Shown here: positions 36,317-43,529 of the stretch, one piece after another
How positions within the stretch are numbered: position 1 is the stretch's first letter
Layout of the letters: the number at the start of each line of letters is the position of its first letter
Source: Novosphingobium sp. CF614
GTDB lineage: Bacteria > Pseudomonadota > Alphaproteobacteria > Sphingomonadales > Sphingomonadaceae
Assembly: GCF_900113255.1 (NCBI RefSeq)
Contig: NZ_FOOR01000012.1
Location: forward strand, 1 to 64,000
Direction of reading: 5' to 3'
DNA: 64,000 bases
Program-made: the position numbers and the translations under genes
Notes under the pieces: generated by a model
Database searches by the model: none
What the model saw: only the letters and a program-made list of their open reading frames with translations
Told to the model about the DNA's origin: nothing

Positions 36317-36343
36317 CCTTCGTCGCCCGCGAGGCGGCGAAGG
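36317..36343. terminator. REP-like hairpin between convergent genes
   Basis: An 11-bp stem CCTTCGTCGCC/GGCGGCGAAGG with a CGCGA loop directly after the DUF805 stop. Its core is shared with the larger palindrome at 48597-48641, so it is probably a member of the same repeat family doubling as a terminator. Confidence 0.55.
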
Positions 36344-36379
36344 GAAAGGAACAGGAATTCCGATCCGCGAAACCTGGTA

Positions 36380-37786
36380 TCAATCCCCCGTCAGAATCCG
36401 GTCGACCAGTTCCTTCACCGTCGGCGTGAAGCCGTTGGAATAGAACGGGTCCTGCTTGAACTGGAAAGCCGCGTGGCCGGCGAACATCAGGTTGTTCTCC
36501 ACCGAGCCGCCATGGGCGATGTCCTGCAAGGTCTTCTGGATGCAGAAGCTGCGCGGATCGGCGAGGCGGCCGGTGGTGTAGTCGTCATGGTCCTTCCATG
36601 ACGAGAAACCGCAGTGAGACAGGCAGCCCATGCAATCGGCCTGGTCCTGGCGGATGAGGTCGCGCTCTTCGGGGGAGACGAAGATGATCGTGTCGTCCGG
36701 GGTGCGCAGGCCATCGGTGAAGCCCTGCCCCGACCATGAGCGCGCGCGCTCCAGATCCTTGGGCGTGACCCAGAAGTTCTTGCCCTTGATGCCGACATCG
36801 AGCCGCACGGTATGCTCGCCGGCTTCGACCTTGGAATAAGGAATCTGGCGCTCCGAACGGGCCTCCAGGTTGCCCAGGAACGGATTGCGCACGGCCGAGG
36901 AATAGAAACCCGTCGGCGAAAAGCGATGGAGCAGCACGTCGCCCGGCTCGAGCGTTCGCAGCCTGTCCTTCCATTGCTGCGGGATCGGGCTTTCATGCGT
37001 GAGCAGCGGACGCGTGCCGAACTGGAAGGCGATCGCGCCCAGTTCCGCATTGTCGATCCAGTCGTTCCAGTCGCGCAGATACCATACGCCGCCGGCCATG
37101 ATGATCGGCACCGCGTCCGATATGCCCTCCTTGCGCATGGTGTCGCGCAGCGCCTTGACGCGCGGATAGGGGTCTTCGGGCTTGAGCGGGTCTTCCGCGT
37201 TCGACAGGCCGTTATGCCCGCCCGCCAGCCAGGGGTCCTCATAGACCACGGCCGCCATCAGTTCCGAAACCTTGTGATAGGCGCGCTTCCACAAGGCGCG
37301 GAAGGCGCGCGCGGAGCTGACAATCGGCAGGTAATTGACGTTGAAGCGGGCCGCGATCTCCGAAAGCTTATAGGGCATGCCCGCGCCGCAGGTGACGCCG
37401 GTGACGAGACCCCGGGTCTTTTCCAGCACGCCTTCGAGCACCGCCTGCGCCCCGCCCATCTCCCACAGCACGTTGATGTTGATCGCGCCCTTGCCGCTGG
37501 CGATGTCATAGGCGCGGCGCACCTGCTCGACAGCGCCGTCGACCGCGTAGCGGATCAGTTCCTCGTGCCGTTCCTTGCGGGTCAGCGCGTTGTAGATCTG
37601 CGGGATGATCTTGCCTTCCGAGTCGTAGCTGTCGGCATTGACCGCGCTCACGGTGCCGATCCCGCCCGCCGCCGCCCAGGCGCCCGAACTCATGTGGTTC
37701 GTGGCGGATACACCCTTGCCACCCTCGATCAGCGGCCAGACTTCGCGACCGCCGTAGACTATCGGCTTGAGACCCTTGAAAACCAT
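36380..37786 (-). CDS. Nitronate monooxygenase-like FMN enzyme with C-terminal Cys motif
   Basis: 468-residue protein of the 2-nitropropane dioxygenase / nitronate monooxygenase fold. GVTCGAGMPYKLSEIA, AGGHNGLSNAEDP (family HGG-like loop) and IIMAGGVWYLRDW ... GAIAFQFGTRPLLTHES (FMN phosphate site) follow the family order. It is longer than the usual 320-360 residues. The extra C-terminal part holds a Cys cluster (CMGCLSHC at residues 385-392, plus Cys415) that may bind iron-sulfur or zinc. The ATG at 37786 with a GAAAGAGAA leader is chosen; the longer frame is Arg-rich noise. True substrate unknown. Confidence 0.8.
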   Translation of the reverse strand: MVFKGLKPIVYGGREVWPLIEGGKGVSATNHMSSGAWAAAGGIGTVSAVNADSYDSEGKIIPQIYNALTRKERHEELIRYAVDGAVEQVRRAYDIASGKGAININVLWEMGGAQAVLEGVLEKTRGLVTGVTCGAGMPYKLSEIAARFNVNYLPIVSSARAFRALWKRAYHKVSELMAAVVYEDPWLAGGHNGLSNAEDPLKPEDPYPRVKALRDTMRKEGISDAVPIIMAGGVWYLRDWNDWIDNAELGAIAFQFGTRPLLTHESPIPQQWKDRLRTLEPGDVLLHRFSPTGFYSSAVRNPFLGNLEARSERQIPYSKVEAGEHTVRLDVGIKGKNFWVTPKDLERARSWSGQGFTDGLRTPDDTIIFVSPEERDLIRQDQADCMGCLSHCGFSSWKDHDDYTTGRLADPRSFCIQKTLQDIAHGGSVENNLMFAGHAAFQFKQDPFYSNGFTPTVKELVDRILTGD

Positions 37787-37829
37787 ATTCTCTTTCGTCT
37801 TTCCCTTGGCGTTACGCGCGGCCCCGCGA

Positions 37830-38582
37830 TCAATCGTTCCTTTTCGGCGTATCGCCCGACATGCGACAAGGAGTGATGCTCGCTGGCGCCGGCCGCACCC
37901 CTGTGGCCTCGAACTGCGCATAATACCCCTGCAGTTCCGGCTTACGAACAAATTCCGTCAAACGAAAGCCCACCGCGCCCAATTCGCAGAAGAGAAGTGC
38001 CGGCGGAATGCCGTGCATGTCGGTCGGACGATCGACGTCCACCACGATCACCCGTCCGCCCGGGCGCAGCGCCGGACGCAGGCGCCACAGGAACGCATAG
38101 GGTTCCGACACTTCGTGATACATGTGGACCAGGAAGATGCGATCGAAACTGGCGGGCGGCAGGCTCGGATCGTCCTCGGTGCCGAGCTTGATCGAAACGT
38201 TCTCAAGCTGCTCGCGCATGATCCGCGTGCCCAGGCGCTCGGTGGCGGCCGGATTGATGTCCTCGGCCAGCACCCGGCCCTTGGCGCCGACGCGCTGCGC
38301 CAGCCGGACCGTGTAGTAGCCCTCGCCCGCGCCGATATCGGCCACGCTCATCCCGGGTTCGATACGCGCGAGGTCCATCACGACATTCGCTTCGTTCATG
38401 CTGTCGCGCTGAGATTCGGAAGAAATGGTGTTTTCGGCGGCCCGGGAAACCGGCCGGTCCGCCGTCGGGAAATCGCGGGCGGTTTCGGGTCGCCCGTCGC
38501 CGGCGGGCCGCTGCTGGCAGCCGCAGAGCAGCAGGGTCACGGCAGCGGGAATGGCCAGGACGGGGCGGCGGGACGCAAGCAT
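37830..38582 (-). CDS. Lipoprotein SAM-dependent methyltransferase
   Basis: 250-residue class I methyltransferase preceded by a lipoprotein signal peptide (ASRRPVLAIPAAVTLLLCGCQ, lipobox LCGC). The SAM fold shows VADIGAGEGYYTVRLAQRVG (motif I), GRVLAEDINPAA (acidic loop end), DRIFLVHMYHEV and LRPGGRVIVVD. It is predicted to be lipid-anchored facing the periplasm, which is odd for a SAM enzyme because SAM is cytoplasmic. Start ATG 38582 has AAGGGG 5 nt upstream. Related secreted predicted methyltransferases exist in Proteobacteria (COG4798-like, from memory). Confidence 0.8.
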   Translation of the reverse strand: MLASRRPVLAIPAAVTLLLCGCQQRPAGDGRPETARDFPTADRPVSRAAENTISSESQRDSMNEANVVMDLARIEPGMSVADIGAGEGYYTVRLAQRVGAKGRVLAEDINPAATERLGTRIMREQLENVSIKLGTEDDPSLPPASFDRIFLVHMYHEVSEPYAFLWRLRPALRPGGRVIVVDVDRPTDMHGIPPALLFCELGAVGFRLTEFVRKPELQGYYAQFEATGVRPAPASITPCRMSGDTPKRND

Positions 38583-38648
38583 GCGGCCCCTTAGCGCCTT
38601 GCCGGGCTCTTGGCAAAATCCAGGCTTCCTCACGGCGCCCGGGCCGCC

Positions 38649-39776
38649 TCAGTCGACGTCCTCGACCTCCACCTTCTCGCCCGTCACCCGCTGCGAGAGC
38701 GCGGCGGCCATGAAGGGATCGAGTTCGCCGTCCAGCACGTCGTCGGGCGAGGTCGACACCACGCCGGTGCGCAGATCCTTCACCTGCTGGTAGGGCTGCA
38801 GCACATAGGAGCGGATCTGGTGGCCCCAGCCGATGTCGGACTTCGACGCATGCTCGGCACTCGCCGCTTCCTCGCGCTTGCGCATCTCTTCCTCGAACAG
38901 CCGGGCCTTGAGCATGCCCATCGCGATTTCGCGGTTCTTGTGCTGCGAACGGTCGATCTGGCTGGCGACGACGATGCCGCTGGGCTGGTGCGTGATGCGC
39001 ACCGCCGAATCGGTGGTGTTGACGTGCTGTCCGCCGGCCCCGGAAGCCCGGTAGGTATCGATCTTGAGGTCGGCCGGATTGATGTCGATCTCGAAGCTGT
39101 CGTCGATCACCGGGTAGACCCAGACGCTGGAGAAGCTGGTGTGCCGGCGTGCCGAGCTGTCGTAGGGGCTGATGCGGACCAGGCGGTGCACGCCGCTTTC
39201 GGTCTTGGCGTAGCCGTAAGCGTTCTCTCCCTTGATAAGGAGAGTGCAGCTCTTGATGCCGGCGGCCTCGCCCGCGTGGTAGTCGACCATTTCGACTTTG
39301 TAGCCCTTGCGCTCGGCCCAGCGGGTATACATGCGCTGGAGCATCTCGGCCCAGTCCTGGCTTTCGGTGCCGCCGGCCCCGGCATGGACTTCAAGGTAGG
39401 TGTCGTTGGCGTCGGCCTCGCCGGCGAGCAGCGCCTGGACCTTGTCGGCATCGGCCCGGTCGGCAAGCGCGGCGAGCGTGGCCAGCCCCTCGTTGACGGT
39501 GTCCTCGTCCCCTTCCATCTCGCCCAGTTCGACGAACTCGACGGCGTCCGCCATTTCCTGGCTGATCGAATTGACCGCGCCGATCGAGGCCTCGAGCCGG
39601 CGGCGTTCCTTCATGACCGCTTCGGCTTCCTTGGGTTTCTCCCACAGTGTGGGGTCTTCGACGCGCGCGTTCAGTTCGTCGAACCGGCGCAACGCGCGGT
39701 CCCAGTCGAGGAACTTGCGGACCAGCGCAAGGGCCTTTTCGATACGCACGATGTGGGCCTGCCCTTCGGCACGCAT
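38649..39776 (-). CDS. prfB: Peptide chain release factor 2
   Basis: 375-residue RF2, which reads UGA and UAA stop codons and triggers peptidyl-tRNA hydrolysis. The catalytic GGQ is in RASGAGGQHVNTTDSAVR. The stop-codon recognition site, SPF in E. coli RF2, reads SPY here (RISPYDSSARRHTSF). Unlike many bacterial prfB genes there is no programmed +1 frameshift: one uninterrupted frame runs from ATG 39776 (GGAG 8 nt upstream) to the end, so autoregulation by frameshifting is absent. Confidence 0.96.
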   Translation of the reverse strand: MRAEGQAHIVRIEKALALVRKFLDWDRALRRFDELNARVEDPTLWEKPKEAEAVMKERRRLEASIGAVNSISQEMADAVEFVELGEMEGDEDTVNEGLATLAALADRADADKVQALLAGEADANDTYLEVHAGAGGTESQDWAEMLQRMYTRWAERKGYKVEMVDYHAGEAAGIKSCTLLIKGENAYGYAKTESGVHRLVRISPYDSSARRHTSFSSVWVYPVIDDSFEIDINPADLKIDTYRASGAGGQHVNTTDSAVRITHQPSGIVVASQIDRSQHKNREIAMGMLKARLFEEEMRKREEAASAEHASKSDIGWGHQIRSYVLQPYQQVKDLRTGVVSTSPDDVLDGELDPFMAAALSQRVTGEKVEVEDVD

Positions 39777-39915
39777 GACGAAAACTCCAACGAAACAGCG
39801 GCCGCATCGATTAACGCGGCGACCTCGATTGTAAAGGGACCAGGCGAAATGGACTTCGCGCGGGAAACGACGCCCTTACCCGGCAAGGCCAGGAAGATTC
39901 AAGGGCGGCGTGACG

Positions 39916-40461
39916 TCAGCGCTTGGTCGCGAGTTTCCTCACCGCCGCCAGCGTCAGCTTCACGTGGTCACGGTAATCGAGGTCGGAATGGACCATGGTG
40001 ATGATCCCGTCCCGCCCGATCACGTAGCTGGTGCGGTCGGTGAAACCCGAAGGCATCCCCGGACGACTGAGCGCGACGTCATAGCCCTTGATGATGACCG
40101 GCGAGGCCACGCCGACGGCGAACTTGCTGCGGCAGGCCTCGGTCGAGAATTTCTGAAGCGTCGGCAGGTCGTCCGCCGACATGCCGATCACCGTGGCGCC
40201 CAGCGCGGCGAATTCGTCCGCCGCGTCGGCAAACGCGTGCGCCTCAAGCGTGCAGCCCTGGGTAAAGGCCTTGGGATAGAAATAAAGCACCACCGGGCCG
40301 CGCCGCAGGGCCCGCTGCAAGCTGAAACGCATCGCCTTGCCGCCGAGCGCCACCGACGTGCGAAACATCGGCGCCTTGGTTCCCACCGGCAGTTCGGCGA
40401 AACCCGCCGTCGGCAGCGACAGCGCGACCAGCGCGATCATCGGGGCAAGCAGCTTGTGCAT
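39916..40461 (-). CDS. Secreted BCP/PrxQ-type peroxiredoxin
   Basis: 181-residue thiol peroxidase with a signal peptide (MIALVALSLPTAGFA, cut before ELPVG). The peroxidatic Cys is in YFYPKAFTQGCTLEAHAFAD, with a second Cys in STEACRSKFAVGVAS as a possible resolving residue. RTSYVIGRDGIITMVHSDLD is the terminal family motif. Export points to a role against peroxides in the periplasm. Single gene, 139 bp from prfB. Confidence 0.9.
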   Translation of the reverse strand: MHKLLAPMIALVALSLPTAGFAELPVGTKAPMFRTSVALGGKAMRFSLQRALRRGPVVLYFYPKAFTQGCTLEAHAFADAADEFAALGATVIGMSADDLPTLQKFSTEACRSKFAVGVASPVIIKGYDVALSRPGMPSGFTDRTSYVIGRDGIITMVHSDLDYRDHVKLTLAAVRKLATKR

Positions 40462-40524
40462 CAGCGCTGTCTGGACCGGCCGAAAACGATTGTCCAGCCG
40501 GGACGGACACTTACCCGCCGAACG

Positions 40525-40755
40525 CTACTCGATGTAGCCGAGCACCGTGCCGACTTCATAGGTTTCGCCGGTTTTCGCGACGATCTTGAGCGTCCCGCTG
40601 GCGGGCGCTTCCACTTCGTTGGTCGACTTGTCGGCCTCGAGCGAGAACAGCGGCTGGCCCTCCGTCACTTGCTCGCCGTCCTTGGCGAGCCACTCGGCGA
40701 CCTGGCCCTCGTTCATCGAGAAGCCGATTTTCGGGAGCAGGATTTCAACGGCCAT
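40525..40755 (-). CDS. Stand-alone lipoyl/biotinyl attachment domain protein
   Basis: 76-residue protein consisting only of a biotinyl/lipoyl carrier domain: EILLPKIGFSMNEGQVAEWL, then the hairpin PLFSLEADKSTNEVEAPASG with the acceptor lysine in ADKS, and VGTVLGYIE at the C-terminus. The pattern resembles E2 lipoyl domains of 2-oxoacid dehydrogenases more than BCCP (no MKM). No dehydrogenase, lipoyl ligase or catalytic E2 is adjacent. ATG 40755 has GGAGG 12 nt upstream. It lies between dnaN and the peroxiredoxin gene. Confidence 0.88.
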   Translation of the reverse strand: MAVEILLPKIGFSMNEGQVAEWLAKDGEQVTEGQPLFSLEADKSTNEVEAPASGTLKIVAKTGETYEVGTVLGYIE

Positions 40756-40969
40756 GGTTCTTAGAATCCTCCAATGATCGCCCGGCGCCATGGCTGGAAA
40801 CAGCGGCGCCGCGGTTCGAAAGCCCTTGCTGACTAGCGCATACGCAGCGCCTGACAAGCCCCATGCGCGAGGATTCCGATGGAGCGCAGCGCATCGGCCT
40901 AGGCCGTCGTCACCTGAGCATCCGGACCGCCGTTCCGCGCGCGGCGCAATCTCCGGATCGTTCGCCCCG

Positions 40970-42088
40970 TCACACCCGCATCGGCATCAGCACGTAGAGC
41001 GCGGGGCTCTTCTCATCCTGGCGGATGAGCGTGGGCGCGCCGGCGTCGGCCAGGTGCATTTCCACCGTATCGCCATCGATCTGGCCGAGAATGTCCTTGA
41101 GATAGTTCGCGTTGAAGCCGATCTCGAAACCTTCCGAGCCATATTGCGCCGGCACTTCCTCCGCCGCGGTGCCGTTGTCGGGCGAGGTGACCGAGAGCGT
41201 CACCTTGTCGTTTTCCAGCGACATCTTCACCGCCCGGGTCTTTTCGGTGGCGATCGTCGCCACGCGGTCCACGCCCTGGAAGAACGTGCGCGGATCGACC
41301 TTGAGCAGCTTGTCGTTGCCGGTGGGAATGACGCGGGTGTAGTCCGGGAACGTGCCGTCGATCAGCTTGCTGGTGAGCACGACGCCGTTCTCCCCGCCCA
41401 GCGTGAAGCGGATCTTGCTCGCCGAAAGATCGACCAGCACGTTGGTGTCGAGCGCTTCTTCCAGCAGCTTGCGCAGTTCGGCGACGCACTTCCTCGGCAC
41501 GATCACGTCGGGCATGCCCTGCGCGCCTTCGGGACGCGGCAGGGTGAACCGCGCGAGGCGGTGCCCGTCGGTGGCCGCCGCCTTCAGCTCGTCGTCCGAG
41601 ACGTGCAGGAAGATGCCGTTGAGATAATAGCGCGTCTCCTCGGTCGAGATCGCGAAGCGGGTACGGTCGATCAACTGGGCCAGCGTGGCGGCCGGAATCT
41701 CGAACGAGGTCGGCAGTTCGCCTTCGGCGATCACGGGAAAATCGTCACGCGGCAGGGTCGGCAGCTGGAAGCGGCTGCGGCCCGCCTTCACCACCATGCG
41801 GTTGTCGGCGGAATCGAAGCTGACCTGGCTGCCTTCGGGCAGCTTGCGGGCAATGTCGAACAGCAGGTGCGCCGATACCGTGATCGCGCCGGCCTGGTCG
41901 ACCGAGACCGCGCTCATCTTCTCCACGACCTGCAAGTCCAGGTCGGTCGCCATGATCCTTACGGAACCGCCGGCCGACGCTTCGATCAGCACGTTCGAGA
42001 GAATGGGAATGGTATTGCGCCGCTCGACCACGGACTGCACGTGGGACAGGCACCGCAGCAGCGTTGAACGTTCGATGGTGGCCTTCAT
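40970..42088 (-). CDS. dnaN: DNA polymerase III subunit beta (sliding clamp)
   Basis: 372-residue beta clamp that encircles DNA and tethers polymerase III. Three repeated domains are readable; starts MKATIERSTLLRCLSHVQSVVERRNTIPILSNVLIEA and ends SPALYVLMPMRV, the hydrophobic C-terminal peptide that lines the protein-binding pocket. Other marks: FAISTEETRYYLNGIFLH and DGTFPDYTRVIP. It is not next to dnaA or recF, so this is not a classical origin cluster. Strong match in length and motifs. Confidence 0.97.
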   Translation of the reverse strand: MKATIERSTLLRCLSHVQSVVERRNTIPILSNVLIEASAGGSVRIMATDLDLQVVEKMSAVSVDQAGAITVSAHLLFDIARKLPEGSQVSFDSADNRMVVKAGRSRFQLPTLPRDDFPVIAEGELPTSFEIPAATLAQLIDRTRFAISTEETRYYLNGIFLHVSDDELKAAATDGHRLARFTLPRPEGAQGMPDVIVPRKCVAELRKLLEEALDTNVLVDLSASKIRFTLGGENGVVLTSKLIDGTFPDYTRVIPTGNDKLLKVDPRTFFQGVDRVATIATEKTRAVKMSLENDKVTLSVTSPDNGTAAEEVPAQYGSEGFEIGFNANYLKDILGQIDGDTVEMHLADAGAPTLIRQDEKSPALYVLMPMRV

Positions 42089-42277
42089 GACAGCCTCAGG
42101 TCCCCCTTGATAGGCCTAGGGATATACACGATCCCGAATTTCAGGACGAATATCTCTAGCGTGCGAAAGGCATGCGGCAAGCGCGTTGTGCGCGGAAATC
42201 CGCGAATCTGGGGATAACACCGGGTTTGGTGCATTGTCCCAAGCAGCCGCCGCCGGGGTCTCGCGCCGAGTCCCGCC

Positions 42278-43042
42278 TCAGACCATCACCATGCCGCCAT
42301 TGACGTGGATCGTCTGGCCGGTGACATAGCCGGCTTCCTTGCTCGCCAGGAACACGGCGGCAGCGGCGATGTCCTCTCCCTCGCCCATGCGGCCCATGGG
42401 AATCCTGGCGTTGAGCGCCTCTTTCTGCGCATCGGGGAGCCCGTCGGTCATCGCGGTGCGGATGAAGCCGGGGGCGACGCAGTTGACGGTCACGCCCCGG
42501 CTGGCGAGTTCCTGCGCCAGGCTCTTGCTCATCGCGGTGATCCCGCCCTTGGCCGCGCAGTAGTTCACCTGCCCCGGATTGCCGGTGGTCCCGACGATCG
42601 AGGTGACGTTGATGATGCGGCCGAAGCGCGCCTTCATCATCGGCTTGGTCGCCGCGCGCATCAGGCGGAAAGTGGATTCCAGGTTCACCCGGATCACCGC
42701 GTCCCACTCCTCGTCCTTCATGCGCATCGCCAGGTTGTCGCGCGTGATGCCGGCGTTGTTGACGAGGATATCGAGCTTGCCGAGCGATTCGAGCGCGGCC
42801 GGCACCAGCTTTTCCACCTGCCCGGCGTCCGCAAGATCGCAGGCGATGGCGACGTGATCGACTTCCTGGAGATGCTGCGGGGTATGTTCGTCCAGTTCGT
42901 CCCGGAACACGCGCAGCTTGTCCCCATTCGAACCCGAAATCGCCAACCGCGCGCCCCGCGCCGCCAGAGCGCGGGCGATCGCGGAGCCGATCCCCCCGCT
43001 GGCGCCGGTCACCAGGGCAGTCATTCCGTGCAGGTCGAACAT
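42278..43042 (-). CDS. fabG: 3-oxoacyl-[ACP] reductase
   Basis: 254-residue short-chain dehydrogenase of fatty-acid synthesis. The cofactor loop is LVTGASGGIGSAIARALAAR, NNAGITRDNLAMRM is diagnostic of FabG, the catalytic residues lie in NVTSIVGTTGNPGQVNYCAAKGG (Ser, Tyr, Lys), and the end is VTGQTIHVNGGM. ATG 43042 has GGAG 8 nt upstream. Its natural partner fabD is upstream on the same strand, but a GxxExxY gene bounded by inverted repeats lies between them. No fabH or acpP is within the window. Confidence 0.96.
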   Translation of the reverse strand: MFDLHGMTALVTGASGGIGSAIARALAARGARLAISGSNGDKLRVFRDELDEHTPQHLQEVDHVAIACDLADAGQVEKLVPAALESLGKLDILVNNAGITRDNLAMRMKDEEWDAVIRVNLESTFRLMRAATKPMMKARFGRIINVTSIVGTTGNPGQVNYCAAKGGITAMSKSLAQELASRGVTVNCVAPGFIRTAMTDGLPDAQKEALNARIPMGRMGEGEDIAAAAVFLASKEAGYVTGQTIHVNGGMVMV

Positions 43043-43066
43043 CTGTTTACTCCGTAATTTCGGGAT

Positions 43067-43091
43067 CACGCAGAGACGCAGAGACGCGGAG
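43067..43091 (+). repeat. Left inverted repeat of the GxxExxY cassette
   Basis: 25-bp copy beginning CACGCAGAGACGCAGAGACG and ending CGGAG, between fabG and the GxxExxY stop. It is the perfect reverse complement of the copy at 43495-43519. Confidence 0.9.
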
Positions 43092-43093
43092 AG

Positions 43094-43486
43094 TCAATCC
43101 GGAGAGCGATAGTCATTCACGACTCGCCGGATGCCTTCCTTCATTGTAGCGCCAGCAAAATTGAGGAGCAGCCCCACCGGTTGACGGGTCAAACGCAAGT
43201 AAGTCAGCAATTGCTTGCCATGGGCCTTGCTCAATTGCTCGACGGACTTGATTTCGACGATTAGCCGATCATCGACAAGCACATCGATCCGAAATGCGCC
43301 CGGGAACCGCATACCATCGAAATCGATGTCGATCGGCTTCTGCCGATCGACCTTGTAGCCCATGCGCTGCAAACTGGCCGCCAGGACGAGTTCATAGACG
43401 CTTTCCAGCAAGCCTGGTCCCAGTTCGCGATGAATGCGAATGGATGCATCGACGACATCGGCACTGACATGATCTATCGGTTTCAC
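43094..43486 (-). CDS. GxxExxY protein (PDDEXK nuclease-like)
   Basis: 130-residue protein of the GxxExxY family. The naming motif is visible as GLLESVYELVL. A PDDEXK-like core follows: DVLVDDRLIVEIKSVEQL, with Asp and EIK at metal-binding positions, then KQLLTYLRLTRQPVGLLLNF. Such proteins occur in many copies in some genomes and their function is unsettled. GTG start at 43486 has GGAGGTGAT immediately upstream, and the GGAG is formed by the inner end of the flanking inverted repeat. The upstream in-frame codons reading the repeat are probably untranslated. Confidence 0.88.
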   Translation of the reverse strand: MKPIDHVSADVVDASIRIHRELGPGLLESVYELVLAASLQRMGYKVDRQKPIDIDFDGMRFPGAFRIDVLVDDRLIVEIKSVEQLSKAHGKQLLTYLRLTRQPVGLLLNFAGATMKEGIRRVVNDYRSPD

Positions 43487-43494
43487 GGGATCAC

Positions 43495-43519
43495 CTCCGC
43501 GTCTCTGCGTCTCTGCGTG
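43495..43519 (+). repeat. Right inverted repeat of the GxxExxY cassette
   Basis: 25-bp copy starting CTCCGCGTCTCTGCGTCTCT and ending GCGTG, 10 bp beyond the fabD stop codon. Its inner edge supplies the ribosome binding site of the GxxExxY gene. Confidence 0.9.
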
Positions 43520-43529
43520 CAAATCTTTC

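Larger units (their letters stand above)
43067..43519 (-). mobile_element. Putative GxxExxY cassette bounded by perfect 25-bp inverted repeats
   Basis: A 453-bp segment between fabG and fabD. Its two ends (43067-43091 and 43495-43519) are perfect 25-bp inverted repeats, each made of two copies of the octamer GCAGAGAC plus GCGGAG. The only gene inside is the GxxExxY ORF. No transposase and no obvious target duplication flank it, so this may be a passive or degenerate element or a cassette mobilised in trans. Inserting in the same direction as fabD-fabG keeps the operon readable. Confidence 0.5.

Noticed and set aside
38649-39776. Programmed +1 frameshift in prfB
   Set aside because: The reading frame is continuous from a good ATG; no internal UGA or CUU-UGA slippery site is needed.
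40970-42277. Replication origin near dnaN
   Set aside because: No dnaA, recF or DnaA-box cluster was seen; dnaN alone is not evidence for an origin in this group.
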